From Clostridioides difficile_D (GTDB lineage Bacteria; Bacillota; Clostridia; Peptostreptococcales; Peptostreptococcaceae), in assembly GCA_945861085.1 (NCBI GenBank), contig OX244046.1:310001-374000 (forward strand): a DNA stretch of 64,000 nucleotides, given 5' to 3'. Numbering within the stretch: the stretch's first letter is position 1; each line of letters begins with the position of its first letter. Positions 17,086 to 25,251 of this stretch are shown one piece after another. Under the pieces are notes generated by a model. The model ran no database searches and had not been told where the DNA came from. It was given only the letters and a program-made list of their open reading frames with translations. Both the position numbers and the translations under genes were made by a program.

Positions 17086-18405
17086 ATGTATAAAACTGAT
17101 ATATCTATAGATTTTGACAAAATAAATAAGAAAATAGAAAACTTAGAACTCACTATATCGGAAGGTAGAGTTAAGAAAATAATAGGACTTACTGTAGAAG
17201 TTGAAGGCATAAAAGCTTTTGTTGGAGAGCTATGTGTTATATACAATCAAGTCAATAAACCAGTGAATTGTGAAGTAGTAGGTTTTAAAGATAAAGAAGT
17301 AATATTAATGGCATTAGGAGAGTTAACATTGATAGCACCTGGTTGTAAAGTTATTTCTAAGGGGATACCTTTAAGTGTTATGTGTAGTGATAATTTACTA
17401 GGTAAAGTACTTGATGGTCTTGGAAATCCTATAGATAACTCAGAAGTTGTTTTAGGAGATAGATACAACTTGAATAATGAACCTCCTGACCCAATGAAGA
17501 GAAAAAAGATACGAAATATAATGGAAACAGGTGTAAGAGCAATAGATGCATTTACTACTTGTGGTGAAGGGCAGAGAATAGGAATATTTGCAGGAAGTGG
17601 AGTCGGTAAGAGTACAACTCTAGGTATGATTGCTAGAAATGCAAAAGCAGATGTAAATGTAATTGCCCTTGTTGGAGAAAGAGGGAGAGAAGTACTAGAT
17701 TTTATTGATAAAGATTTAGGTGAAGAGGGAATGAAAAAATCTGTTGTTGTATGTGCAACATCGGATAAAGCCCCTTTGGTTAGGTTAAAAGGTGCTCTTA
17801 CTGCTACTGCAATAGCAGAGTATTTCAGAGACCAGGGCAAAAAAGTAATACTTATGATGGACTCAGTAACTAGATTTGCTATGGCACAAAGAGAAGTTGG
17901 TATAGCAATAGGAGAGCCACCAGCTCAAAAAGGATATACACCATCTGTATTTGCCCTTTTGCCAAAACTTATGGAGAGAACTGGGACATCAGATAAAGGT
18001 TCTATAACTGCATTTTATACAGTATTAGTTGATGGAGATGATTTTAATGAACCAATAGCAGATACCACAAGAGGGATACTTGATGGTCATATAGTTTTAT
18101 CTAGAGATTTGGCAAATAAGAATCATTATCCTTCTATAGACGTATTGAATAGTTTAAGCAGACTTATGAATGAGATTGCTTCAAAAGAAGATATAAAAAT
18201 AGCATCATTTGCAAGAGATATGCTTTCTGAGTATAGAGAAGCAGAAGATTTGATAAATATAGGTGCATATGCTTCAGGTACAAATAAAAAAATAGATGAA
18301 GCAATCTATTATCATGAGCATATTATTAATTTTTTAAAACAAGGGATAAATGAAAAGAGTTCTTTTAATGAAACTATAAGTAGTTTGAGAAGAATCTTTG
18401 AATAA
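17086..18405 (+). CDS. fliI: Flagellum-specific ATPase FliI
   Basis: This 439-aa hexameric ATPase unfolds and delivers export substrates. Walker A is IFAGSGVGKSTTLG at about 166-179, followed by VALVGERGREV, and Walker B is KVILMMDSVTRFAMAQREVG at about 255-274. The type III ATPase signature PPAQKGYTPSVFALLPKL follows. Length and motif order are normal. It starts 3 bases after fliH and is coupled to it. A long open frame on the opposite strand (17247-17840) is only a codon-bias shadow. Confidence 0.98.
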   Translation: MYKTDISIDFDKINKKIENLELTISEGRVKKIIGLTVEVEGIKAFVGELCVIYNQVNKPVNCEVVGFKDKEVILMALGELTLIAPGCKVISKGIPLSVMCSDNLLGKVLDGLGNPIDNSEVVLGDRYNLNNEPPDPMKRKKIRNIMETGVRAIDAFTTCGEGQRIGIFAGSGVGKSTTLGMIARNAKADVNVIALVGERGREVLDFIDKDLGEEGMKKSVVVCATSDKAPLVRLKGALTATAIAEYFRDQGKKVILMMDSVTRFAMAQREVGIAIGEPPAQKGYTPSVFALLPKLMERTGTSDKGSITAFYTVLVDGDDFNEPIADTTRGILDGHIVLSRDLANKNHYPSIDVLNSLSRLMNEIASKEDIKIASFARDMLSEYREAEDLINIGAYASGTNKKIDEAIYYHEHIINFLKQGINEKSSFNETISSLRRIFE

Positions 18406-18436
18406 ATAATTTAAAAAAATATTTGAATAGGTTGTG

Positions 18437-18883
18437 ATGGAATTGGATAAAAATTTTAAGTTTAGATTACAAAAAGTTTTAGACTTGAAAATGAAAGATG
18501 AAGAAGAAATAAAAATGGAATTTGCTAAGATTCAACAAAAAAAAATAGATATAGAGACTAATTTAGAAAACTTAGAAAATAATTATAGCAAATATTCGAT
18601 AAGTAAAAATAACGATAGTATTCAAAATCAAAAAATAACTATTAACTATTTGTTAGCTTTAAACAACTCTATAATGGATTTATCAGAAGAGTTGGATAAG
18701 TCAACAAATGAACTTGAAAAAGCTAGAAAGCAGCTTATAAACAAACAGATAGAAAGAAAATCATTAGAAAAATTAAAGGAAAAAAAGTATGGACAGTATT
18801 ATAAAGAAGAAAATTTAAAAGAACAAAACACTAATGATGAGTTTGCAAGTATGAGTTATTTGAGAAATAGACAAGTTCTATAA
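18437..18883 (+). CDS. fliJ: Flagellar export chaperone/stalk FliJ
   Basis: This 148-aa, almost entirely coiled-coil protein, rich in Lys and Glu, lies directly behind fliI, where FliJ always sits. The opening FKFRLQKVLDLKMKDEEEIK is typical of FliJ. It inserts into the FliI ring and escorts chaperones. There are two candidate starts, GTG 18434 and ATG 18437. I prefer the ATG because the weak AATAGG site leaves 5 bases before it. Identity rests on the first 20 residues, the coiled coil and context. Confidence 0.88.
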   Translation: MELDKNFKFRLQKVLDLKMKDEEEIKMEFAKIQQKKIDIETNLENLENNYSKYSISKNNDSIQNQKITINYLLALNNSIMDLSEELDKSTNELEKARKQLINKQIERKSLEKLKEKKYGQYYKEENLKEQNTNDEFASMSYLRNRQVL

Positions 18884-18911
18884 GAATAGTAGGAAGTGAG
18901 GATATTATTGT

Positions 18912-20108
18912 ATGAAGATACAAGCAGATTCTTATAATGTTATTAAAGATATTGTGGATAAAAAAAGTTCATCTAAGAGTAAAGATGTAAAAAAGAATAA
19001 ATTTGAAGATAATTTGTATAAGATAAAAGACAATAAACAAGTTAAAGATAGAAAAGAAGCAAGCAAGCAAAATGTAAGCTCAAATAAACCAGAAAATGAT
19101 GATAATGAGTGTCATTTAGATGAAGATAAAAGTAATCACTTAGAAGATGAAAGTACATATGAAAAAGATTGCAGTAATGAGATTTTACAACAATTACTGA
19201 ATCTTTTAAATAATGACAAAAAAGGTAAAGACATAAACTCTATATTGAATAATATAGAAAAACTAAATATATCACATGAATTAAAACAAGAACTTAAACT
19301 TAATAAAGATATATTGAATAAGATTGCAAATCAAAATTCGGAACTAAACAAGGCTAATACAAATAACTCTGATGATATGCAAAATTTAGACATAATGAAG
19401 TTAAGAGAGCTTTTAGATAATAATGATAATGAAAATTTTGCAGTAATTAGTAAAACTACAGAAGATGATACTAAAAGTATAGACTTGTATAATTTTGATA
19501 GTAATAGAATCGGCAATATTAACTCAAATAAGCAAAGAGATGATAGTTCTGATATTTTGGAAAAACTAGCAGGAACCAATGGAAATAAGAGCGGGAATTT
19601 TGGTCAAGTAATAAATAAAAGCGTTGATATGAATAAAGTTAAAAGTGATAATATCAATTTAAAACAGATAGAATCAAATGTAGTGGACGATTCTATAAAA
19701 GCTATTAAGCATATGAAAACAAATGATATACAAGAATTAACAATTAAATTAAGACCAAAAGAATTAGGAGATATGAACATACAATTGCTAAAAGATGGTG
19801 AAAGTATGAGAGCTGTTGTGACTGTTTTCAATAAAGATGTCTTTGACTCAATAAATAAAAATATAACAGATTTAAAGCAACATCTTGAACTTACAAATGT
19901 AAATATAAAAGATGTATCAGTGCAAATGCATAGTGATAATAGAAATACATCAGACACTTTTGATAAAGCATTTGAACAACAGAATAGACAAAATAACCAA
20001 GAAAACATGAGTAAGCAGAATACAAACAATAAGCGTAACAATGTAGTCATAGAAGATGAGATTAAAGAAAATATTATTGATGATGATAGAGTAGATTTAC
20101 TAGCTTAG
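18912..20108 (+). CDS. fliK: Hook-length control protein FliK
   Basis: This 398-aa protein measures the hook and switches FlhB specificity. The first 260 residues are low-complexity and rich in Asn, Asp and Lys, as usual for the ruler part. The conserved Flg_hook C-terminal domain is at about 270-345: ELTIKLRPKELGDMNIQLL, then AVVTVFNKDVFDSINKNI. It ends in a disordered Gln/Asn tail. The switching partner is the FlhB half of the fused protein at 25252-27066. The ribosome site is GGAAGTGAGG. Confidence 0.93.
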   Translation: MKIQADSYNVIKDIVDKKSSSKSKDVKKNKFEDNLYKIKDNKQVKDRKEASKQNVSSNKPENDDNECHLDEDKSNHLEDESTYEKDCSNEILQQLLNLLNNDKKGKDINSILNNIEKLNISHELKQELKLNKDILNKIANQNSELNKANTNNSDDMQNLDIMKLRELLDNNDNENFAVISKTTEDDTKSIDLYNFDSNRIGNINSNKQRDDSSDILEKLAGTNGNKSGNFGQVINKSVDMNKVKSDNINLKQIESNVVDDSIKAIKHMKTNDIQELTIKLRPKELGDMNIQLLKDGESMRAVVTVFNKDVFDSINKNITDLKQHLELTNVNIKDVSVQMHSDNRNTSDTFDKAFEQQNRQNNQENMSKQNTNNKRNNVVIEDEIKENIIDDDRVDLLA

Positions 20109-20125
20109 TAAGGGGGAAGTATTGT

Positions 20126-20719
20126 ATGTACGGAATAGCAACGGCTTTGGCAGGAACTCAGGGCAATTATAGGTCAAATAACTTAAGCCAACTTGAAAGA
20201 AATATTAATGATATTGCCAATAAACAAGTTAGAAGTAAAGGAAATCAGACAGTAACAGATAATGGGACTCCAATTATAGGACAAGGTGATGATGCTGATA
20301 AAGACTTGTTTATGAAGATACTTGTAGCACAGATGGGTAATCAAGACCCAATGAATCCACAAGACCCAACGGAGTATGTATCACAATTAGCGCAGTTTGC
20401 AACTTTAGAAAAAATGTCAGCTATGAATGATAAGCTAGATGTACTTTTAGCCTTAAGTAACTCTACTCTAATAAACTCTGCGTTGAGTATGGCAACATCA
20501 TTAATTGGTAAAGAAGTAGAAGTATCTGGGGAAGAGAAAGAAGATGAAAACATTATAGGTGTAGTAAAGTCCACATACATAAAAGATGGAGAAGTACACT
20601 TAGAATTAAAGGTAGAAGGTAGCGACAAAACTGTAGATGTTAAATATGAAAAATTACTTAAAATAGGAGAAGCAAATACAAGTTCAGATGAAGAAGAAAG
20701 CTCTCCAGAAGAAGCATAA
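20126..20719 (+). CDS. flgD: Hook-assembly scaffold protein FlgD
   Basis: This 197-aa hook cap guides FlgE polymerisation and is then discarded. The FlgD motif is clear at about 55-95: KDLFMKILVAQMGNQDPMNP followed by QDPTEYVSQLAQFATLEKMS. The C-terminal Ig/tudor part is short and the protein ends in an acidic EEESSPEEA tail. It lies between fliK and flgE, as in most Gram-positive flagellar operons. Gap to flgE is 26 bases with AAAAGAGG as the ribosome site. Confidence 0.95.
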   Translation: MYGIATALAGTQGNYRSNNLSQLERNINDIANKQVRSKGNQTVTDNGTPIIGQGDDADKDLFMKILVAQMGNQDPMNPQDPTEYVSQLAQFATLEKMSAMNDKLDVLLALSNSTLINSALSMATSLIGKEVEVSGEEKEDENIIGVVKSTYIKDGEVHLELKVEGSDKTVDVKYEKLLKIGEANTSSDEEESSPEEA

Positions 20720-20745
20720 TATTAAATAGGAAAAGAGGTAAAGTC

Positions 20746-21729
20746 ATGATAAAAGCAATGTATTCAGGTGTAAGTGGAATGAAAGCAAATCAAACAAAAC
20801 TAGATGTAATAGGTAACAATGTAGCCAATGCTGGGACTACTTCTTTTAAGAAAAGTTCAGCTAGAATAACAGATTCATTTTATCAAACTGTACTATATGC
20901 AAGTGCCCCAACAGCGGCATTAGGGGGAACAAACTTAGGACAAGTAGGTGTAGGCAGTAAGATATCAAGCATAAATAAAGATATGACACAAGGAAATGTA
21001 CAGCCAACTAATAGACCATCAGATTTAATGATAGATGGAGATGGGTATCTTCCAGTGGTAAGACAAGGTACAGTTATGTATACAAGAGATGGTTCTTTTA
21101 ATTTAGATACAGGATTTAAAGCAGCAGCAGGACCTTTGAAAGATATCAAAGGTGGAAGACTTGTAAATGGTGATGGGTATATGTTACAAGGTGAGGTTTA
21201 TGATGGTGAATATAATGCTACTACTGGTGAATTTACTAAAAAAGGTGATGCTAAAGGAAAAGAACCTATTATAATACCTCTTCAAAGTATAAGTCCTAAA
21301 GATGGTTCTGTCCAAAATGTACTGGAGTACAATATATCAAAAGATGGAACAGTAGAATTTTTATTGAGTGATGGTCAAAGAACTCAGTTTGTGTATAATA
21401 TTCCTGATGGTGCTAAGGTAGGAGATAAACCTGCTGGAATAGATAAGTTAAAAGGGACTATCCAAAAAGTTCAAACATATGCATTCCAAAACCCAGCAGG
21501 ACTAGATGCAGAAGGAGGAAACCTATTTAAGCCATCAGCAAACTCAGGAGACCCACAAATAGCAGGAGCTACAGGAAACATAATACAAGGAGCAATAGAA
21601 GCTTCCAATGTAGATATAGCAGAAGAATTTACAGAAATGATAATAGCAAGTAGGTCTTTCCAAGCAAACAGTAAAATAATATCGACATCAGATGAGATAC
21701 TTCAAGAAATAATAAATCTTAAAAGATAG
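20746..21729 (+). CDS. flgE: Flagellar hook protein FlgE
   Basis: This 327-aa hook subunit has the N-terminal motif SGMKANQTKLDVIGNNVANA (residues 10-29) and the C-terminal motif IEASNVDIAEEFTEMIIASR followed by SFQANSKIISTSDEIL, which form the coiled core. The middle is a short beta-rich hook domain. It is shorter than the enteric hook protein (about 400 aa) but normal for clostridia. It is exported before the FliK-driven switch. The following gene, flbD, starts 12 bases downstream. Confidence 0.95.
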   Translation: MIKAMYSGVSGMKANQTKLDVIGNNVANAGTTSFKKSSARITDSFYQTVLYASAPTAALGGTNLGQVGVGSKISSINKDMTQGNVQPTNRPSDLMIDGDGYLPVVRQGTVMYTRDGSFNLDTGFKAAAGPLKDIKGGRLVNGDGYMLQGEVYDGEYNATTGEFTKKGDAKGKEPIIIPLQSISPKDGSVQNVLEYNISKDGTVEFLLSDGQRTQFVYNIPDGAKVGDKPAGIDKLKGTIQKVQTYAFQNPAGLDAEGGNLFKPSANSGDPQIAGATGNIIQGAIEASNVDIAEEFTEMIIASRSFQANSKIISTSDEILQEIINLKR

Positions 21730-21741
21730 TAGGTACATATT

Positions 21742-21945
21742 ATGATAAGAGTAACAGATTTAAATGGAAGAAGTTACATATTAAACTCAGACCTTATAGT
21801 AAGAATTGACTCCGTGCCAGAAAGTAGGATTCTTCTTACAACAGGAGAAAAAAATCTTGTAAAAGAGTCAGTAGATGAGATAGTAAATAAAGTAATAAAG
21901 TATAAAAGAAAAATAAATGTAGGTTATATTAGGAGCGAAAAATAA
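21742..21945 (+). CDS. flbD: Flagellar protein FlbD
   Basis: This small 67-aa conserved protein lies between flgE and motA in clostridia and spirochaetes. The family pattern is MIRVTDLNGRSYILNSDLIV, then PESRILLTTGEKNLVKESVDEIV. It has no membrane segment. Its role is unclear; it always travels with hook and stator genes. Its stop codon overlaps the motA start by one base (TAATG), so the two are probably translated together. Confidence 0.9.
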   Translation: MIRVTDLNGRSYILNSDLIVRIDSVPESRILLTTGEKNLVKESVDEIVNKVIKYKRKINVGYIRSEK

Positions 21946-22763
21946 TGAAAAAAACAGATTCACTGACATTTATTGGACTAATATTATCTACAGTATTAGT
22001 TTTAGTTGGTGCAGCAAAAGGAAGTAGTTCAGGGTTAAAGAATTTTTTTGATGTTTCATCAATATTAATCACAGTGCTTGGGTCATTTGGAGCTCTAATG
22101 ATTACATTTACTATAGATGATATAAAACTTATAAAAAATGCATTACAGTACTCATTTAAAACAATGAGTGTATCAAAATTAGATTTACTAGAACAATTTA
22201 AAACACTTTCTAAAAAAGCTAGAAAAGAAGGTCTTTTATCAATAGAAAGCGATGTAATGAAAATACAAGACCCATTTATGAAGAAAGGATTAGAGTTATG
22301 TATTGATGGATTGGAAATCAATGAGATAAGGTCTATCTTAGAATTAGAGATAGATTCTATTGAAGATACAAATAACAGATATTCGAAACTATTTAAAACT
22401 TGGGGTACTTTCGCACCTGCATTTGGGATGTTGGGGACACTAATAGGTCTAATACAAATGCTATCTGACCTTACATCTCCAGACTTAATAGCATCTGGTA
22501 TGGGAAAGGCATTAATTACGACATTTTATGGTTCTTTACTTGCCAATATCGCTTTGAACCCAATTGCATATAATATAGATGAGAAGACTGAAAAAGAAAT
22601 TTATGTAAAAGAAATGATGATGGAAGGTATAATAAGCATACAATCTGGAGAAAGCAGTATAGTTGTTGAAGAACGTTTAGCGACATACCTTTCAAACAAT
22701 GAGAAGTTACAAGTTATGAAATCCACTAAAAATACAGAAAGAGCAATGAGTAATGGCGCGTAA
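21945..22763 (+). CDS. motA: Flagellar stator protein MotA
   Basis: This 272-aa proton or sodium channel subunit couples ion flow to rotation. Four membrane segments are seen: about 6-25, 32-52, 150-172 (FGMLGTLIGLIQML) and 178-205. The charged cytoplasmic loop is between the second and third, with the conserved KKARKEGLLSIES. The start overlaps flbD and the end overlaps motB by 11 bases. The stator genes therefore sit inside the early flagellar operon and share its c-di-GMP and phase control. Confidence 0.96.
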   Translation: MKKTDSLTFIGLILSTVLVLVGAAKGSSSGLKNFFDVSSILITVLGSFGALMITFTIDDIKLIKNALQYSFKTMSVSKLDLLEQFKTLSKKARKEGLLSIESDVMKIQDPFMKKGLELCIDGLEINEIRSILELEIDSIEDTNNRYSKLFKTWGTFAPAFGMLGTLIGLIQMLSDLTSPDLIASGMGKALITTFYGSLLANIALNPIAYNIDEKTEKEIYVKEMMMEGIISIQSGESSIVVEERLATYLSNNEKLQVMKSTKNTERAMSNGA

Positions 22764-23448
22764 AAAAAATAAGAAAAAGGATGAGATAAATCCAGATGCA
22801 TGGTTGGCTACTTATGCAGATACAATAACACTGATTCTTACATTTTTCGTATTATTGTATGCCACATCAGTTGTAGATATGGAAAAATTCAAAAATATAG
22901 CAGATGCGTTAAAAGGTCAATTTTCTGGGACAAGTATGTTTAGTACAGGCTCAAGCACAAGTGAGAAATCTCCAATAGATAGTGTTTTAGTCGATAAAAA
23001 TGATAAATCAAATTTAGAACAGGATTTAAAAGATAAAGTTAATAATTCTAACTTACAAAATAGTGTAACAGTTAAAGATGATAGTAGAGGGATTTTACTA
23101 GAGTTAGATGATTCAATTTTATTTGACTCTGGGATTTCTGAATTAAAATTAGATAGTAAAGCTACTCTCAATAAAGTATATGACATGATAAAAATGATGA
23201 AAAATAAGATAGTTATAGAAGGCCATACTGATAATGTACCTGTAAAATCAAGTACACATGAATCCAATTGGGATTTATCTTCTAGTAGAGCAGTAAGTGT
23301 TGTAAGATACTTTGTAGAAGAAAAGGGCATGGACCCTAGACTATTTTCGGCAACAGGATGTGGAGAGTATCAACCTTTGGTGTCAAATGAAACAGCAAAG
23401 GGAAGGGCTGAGAATAGAAGAGTTAATATACTTATAACTATTGACTAG
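22753..23448 (+). CDS. motB: Flagellar stator protein MotB
   Basis: This 231-aa partner of MotA has one N-terminal membrane segment (WLATYADTITLILTFFVLLY, about 16-35). Its Asp in TYADTI is the ion-carrying residue. The C-terminal OmpA-like peptidoglycan-binding domain is at about 140-225: IVIEGHTDNVPVKSS, NWDLSSSRAVSVVRYF and KGRAENRRVNI. The start ATG 22753 lies inside motA. It is shorter in the plug/linker region than enteric MotB. Confidence 0.97.
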   Translation: MARKKNKKKDEINPDAWLATYADTITLILTFFVLLYATSVVDMEKFKNIADALKGQFSGTSMFSTGSSTSEKSPIDSVLVDKNDKSNLEQDLKDKVNNSNLQNSVTVKDDSRGILLELDDSILFDSGISELKLDSKATLNKVYDMIKMMKNKIVIEGHTDNVPVKSSTHESNWDLSSSRAVSVVRYFVEEKGMDPRLFSATGCGEYQPLVSNETAKGRAENRRVNILITID

Positions 23449-23459
23449 GAGGAAGAGGT

Positions 23460-23903
23460 TTGTTCAAAAATAAAAAAATTATTCTAATTATTTTGATACT
23501 GATTATTTTCTCAGCAGGAGCAGGGTTTTTTATATTAGGTAAAGGTGGAAATAAACAAGTTGACAAGATTATAGGCTTGTTTATTCCAACAGGAAAAAGT
23601 AAGGATGAAGTAAAGACAGAAAATCTTGACTTAGAAGAAATGGTATTAAAACTAGCTGATGAAGGTGTAAGATATTTAAAAGTATCAATAACTGTATCTT
23701 ATGATTCTTCATATAAAGATATAGAAAAAAATACACCTTTAATTAGGGATAATATTATAAATTGCCTTATGGCAAAAAGAGCAGATGATTTTGCTGCTGA
23801 AAATTTAAATAATATAAAAGAAGAAATAAAAAATACATTAAATATACAACTAGGTGAAAATGTAATTCAAAATATATATTTCACAAATATAGTAGTGCAA
23901 TAA
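23460..23903 (+). CDS. fliL: Flagellar basal-body-associated protein FliL
   Basis: This 147-aa single-pass membrane protein surrounds and stabilises the stator. The membrane helix is at about 5-26 (KKIILIILILIIFSAGAGFF). The extracytoplasmic part carries RYLKVSITVSYDSSYKDIEK and ends in the IYFTNIVVQ strand typical of FliL. It starts with TTG 23460, set 7 bases behind a perfect AGGAGG, so this start is well supported. Its place between motB and the export-gate genes is canonical. Confidence 0.92.
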   Translation: MFKNKKIILIILILIIFSAGAGFFILGKGGNKQVDKIIGLFIPTGKSKDEVKTENLDLEEMVLKLADEGVRYLKVSITVSYDSSYKDIEKNTPLIRDNIINCLMAKRADDFAAENLNNIKEEIKNTLNIQLGENVIQNIYFTNIVVQ

Positions 23904-23917
23904 AAGGATGGTAAGAC

Positions 23918-24292
23918 ATGATACTTTATTTATTAAAGATATTAATATGTATCCCAATAATTTTAATATTGATAGTCTTATCTTTAAAAATTAGCCAAGG
24001 AACCTTATTAAAAAAATACAATGATAAATATGTAAAAATATTAGATATTGTAAATATAAGTAAAAACAATAGCATAATAATTTTAAAAATAGGTGAAGAA
24101 GGATGCATTATGGCATCTTCTTCCTCTAGTATGAATAAAATAAAAGATTTGACCAAAGAAGAAATATTAAAAATAGAAGAAGACCTTAAAGAAAGAAATT
24201 TTAAAATTCAAGATTTTAAAATGGAAAGAATCAAAAAGAAATATGATTTCAGTAGATATATTGGAAAATTTACAAAAAAGGAAGATAAGTAA
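23918..24292 (+). CDS. fliO: Flagellar biosynthesis protein FliO/FliZ
   Basis: This 124-aa protein has an N-terminal membrane helix (about 3-22, LLKILICIPIILILIVLSLK), followed by the short beta part VKILDIVNISKNNSIIILKI and GEEGCIMASSSSSMNKIK, which match the FliO fold. FliO helps assemble the FliP ring. It is named fliZ in some clostridial annotations. It directly abuts fliP with no gap (stop TAA then ATG), suggesting coupled synthesis. Sequence conservation of this family is low, so context carries part of the call. Confidence 0.82.
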   Translation: MILYLLKILICIPIILILIVLSLKISQGTLLKKYNDKYVKILDIVNISKNNSIIILKIGEEGCIMASSSSSMNKIKDLTKEEILKIEEDLKERNFKIQDFKMERIKKKYDFSRYIGKFTKKEDK

Positions 24293-24958
24293 ATGGAACT
24301 ATTATCAAAATTACCTTTGGCTGATGTACCATATACAAGTTCAATGCAATTGTTTTTATTTCTAACTGCATTAATGTTTTTACCATTTGTAATGTTCATG
24401 ATGACAAGCTTTGTCAGAATAGTTATAAGTTTATCATTTTTGAAATCAGCATTAGGAGCACAGCAAGCAATTCCAAGTCAAGTTTTGGTAGGGCTTGCAA
24501 TAGTATTGACAATATTTATAATGAGACCAGTATTAAATGAGATAAACGAAAAAGCATTACAACCGTATATGAAAGAAGAAGTTACTATGGAAGAAGCTAT
24601 GAAGGAAGCAGAAGGACCTATCAAAGAGTTTTTATTGAAGCAAACTAGACAAACGGATTTAGATTTGTTTGTAGAACAAGCTGGTTTAAAAGAAAAGAAA
24701 TTAACTCGTGAAAACATACCATTATCTGTTGTAGTTCCAGCATTTGCTATAAGTGAACTAAAAACTGCTTTTCAAATAGGTTTTTTAATATACATACCAT
24801 TTTTGATAATAGACCTTGTCGTGGCAAGTGTTTTGATGTCTATGGGTATGTTTATGTTGCCTCCAGTTATGATATCATTGCCATTTAAGCTATTGTTATT
24901 TGTAATGGTGGATGGATGGAACTTGATAGTAAAAACATTGATATTGGGATTTGGATAG
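24293..24958 (+). CDS. fliP: Flagellar export gate protein FliP
   Basis: This 221-aa core subunit of the export gate shows strong family motifs: MTSFVRIVISLSFLKSALGA at about 42-61, VLVGLAIVLTIFIMRPVL, and SELKTAFQIGFLIYIPFLII DLVVAS-type helices near 160-185, then PPVMISLPFKLLLFVMVDGW at the end. It has four membrane helices. It lacks the long N-terminal signal sequence of enteric FliP, hence its short length. It is followed after 12 bases by fliQ. Confidence 0.97.
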   Translation: MELLSKLPLADVPYTSSMQLFLFLTALMFLPFVMFMMTSFVRIVISLSFLKSALGAQQAIPSQVLVGLAIVLTIFIMRPVLNEINEKALQPYMKEEVTMEEAMKEAEGPIKEFLLKQTRQTDLDLFVEQAGLKEKKLTRENIPLSVVVPAFAISELKTAFQIGFLIYIPFLIIDLVVASVLMSMGMFMLPPVMISLPFKLLLFVMVDGWNLIVKTLILGFG

Positions 24959-24970
24959 GAGAAAAATAAT

Positions 24971-25240
24971 ATGAGTGAATTTATGATAATGAGTGTTCTT
25001 AAAAATGGTATGTTTACAGGGGCTATGATTGCAGCTCCAGTACTTATTGTTTCTCTTGTAGTTGGGCTTTTAATAAGTGTATTTCAAGCTACAACTCAAA
25101 TCCAAGAGCAAACATTGACCTTTGTGCCAAAACTAATAGCGATTCTTTTAGTAGTAGCTATCGGTGGAAGCTGGATGTTACATACTCTTACTAGTTTTAC
25201 TTCTGAGATATTCAATATGATATCTCTTATAACTAGATAA
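24971..25240 (+). CDS. fliQ: Flagellar export gate protein FliQ
   Basis: This 89-aa protein has two membrane helices, about 17-39 (IAAPVLIVSLVVGLLISVFQ) and 52-73 (PKLIAILLVVAIGGSWMLHT), with the conserved ATTQIQEQTLTFVPK between them. FliQ packs around the FliP-FliR pore. Length and motif match the family exactly. It has GGAG as the ribosome site and precedes the fliR-flhB fusion by 11 bases. Confidence 0.97.
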   Translation: MSEFMIMSVLKNGMFTGAMIAAPVLIVSLVVGLLISVFQATTQIQEQTLTFVPKLIAILLVVAIGGSWMLHTLTSFTSEIFNMISLITR

Positions 25241-25251
25241 GTAGGATATAT

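Noticed and set aside
17247..17840. 197-codon open frame on the minus strand inside fliI
   Set aside because: It lies fully within a gene with all ATPase motifs intact. Its Ser/Thr/Pro-rich translation is what the reverse strand of an AT-rich coding region gives; no ribosome site is present.
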